Assembly (NCBI GenBank): GCA_944390115.1
Contig: CALXOW010000002.1
Span: forward strand, 1 to 64,000
Direction of reading: 5' to 3'
Source: an uncultured Anaerobiospirillum sp.
GTDB lineage: Bacteria; Pseudomonadota; Gammaproteobacteria; Enterobacterales; Succinivibrionaceae
Length of the DNA stretch: 64,000 nt
This document shows, piece after piece, positions 63,841 through 64,000 of this stretch. Each line of letters starts with the position of its first letter. Position 1 is the stretch's first letter. A program made the translations under genes and the position numbers. The notes beneath the pieces were generated by a model. That model searched no databases. It was not told where the DNA came from and saw only the letters and a program-made list of their open reading frames with translations.

Positions 63841-64000
63841 GCAACGCGTAAAAGAGATATAGAGCCAAAGTCCCAAAAATTTTGTGGTCGAGGCGCGTTT
63901 TAAAAGCTGGGATGAGGTCATTACCTCCAAGCTGGCATTAGCTAAACTCAAGCTAGCATTAGCTCAATTTACCACGTAAGCTTGTTTGAATATGACATCA

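Overview
The window looks like chromosomal DNA of a gammaproteobacterium, by eye of middling GC content, most likely a gut-type, fermentative relative of the Aeromonadales/Succinivibrionaceae. This is inference. It rests on the SmpB, ThiI, LolCDE, PheST, XseB-IspA-Dxs, YajQ and AmpG homologues, a complete Na+-NQR operon, a sugar/Na+ symporter very close to Vibrio vSGLT, and a catabolic sialic-acid cluster. Nearly all genes are intact housekeeping, transport or catabolic genes. I see no rRNA, tRNA, CRISPR array or prophage.

Layout. 1-3150: a 3' coding remnant, smpB (-) and a methyl-accepting chemotaxis gene (+). 3150-5670: an AT-rich accessory island with an orphan, catalytically intact TnpB nuclease followed by about 570 bp of dense RNA-like structure, including two 94-95 bp copies of one structured core; the island is bracketed by near-identical terminators. 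6471-8093: vSGLT-like glucose/galactose symporter. 8233-9705: an unknown, probably decayed gene. 9718-13071: rpsO, with a visible autoregulatory pseudoknot, then pnp. 13693-18160: three tandem NSS-family transporters. 18670-23843: slt (+), then smrA, a cobD/cbiB-like gene and mtnN (-). 24663-27485: glgC and an acyltransferase. 27599-30851: a DprA-like gene (-), an unusual pilin-like protein and a SlyD with an extreme His/Cys tail. 30986-49667: a long + strand run of thiI, an aldo/keto reductase, lolCDE, a DJ-1 family gene, pheS, pheT, xseB-ispA-dxs, yajQ, ampG and an MFS pump. 50922-56801: nqrABCDEF. 56958-57142: a MITE-like element. 57290-63741: a small membrane protein, then the sialic-acid genes nanQ (+), nanK, an SSS symporter, nanA and nanE (-).

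How the genes work together. SiaT-type uptake, NanQ anomerase, NanA lyase, NanK kinase and NanE epimerase take sialic acid to GlcNAc-6-phosphate. Several symporters here (SglT, three NSS, SiaT-like) belong to Na+-coupled families, which fits an Na+-NQR that builds a sodium gradient. The same 14-bp LacI/GalR-type palindrome lies upstream of sglT and of glgC and may couple sugar uptake to glycogen synthesis.

The most unusual signals are (1) the duplicated structured RNA core downstream of tnpB, (2) a 167-bp non-coding element with perfect 32-bp inverted repeats and a 9-bp target duplication, (3) short tandem repeats at nine gene ends or intergenic regions, several of which copy the stop codon, and (4) an open frame upstream of rpsO interrupted by three different stop codons.
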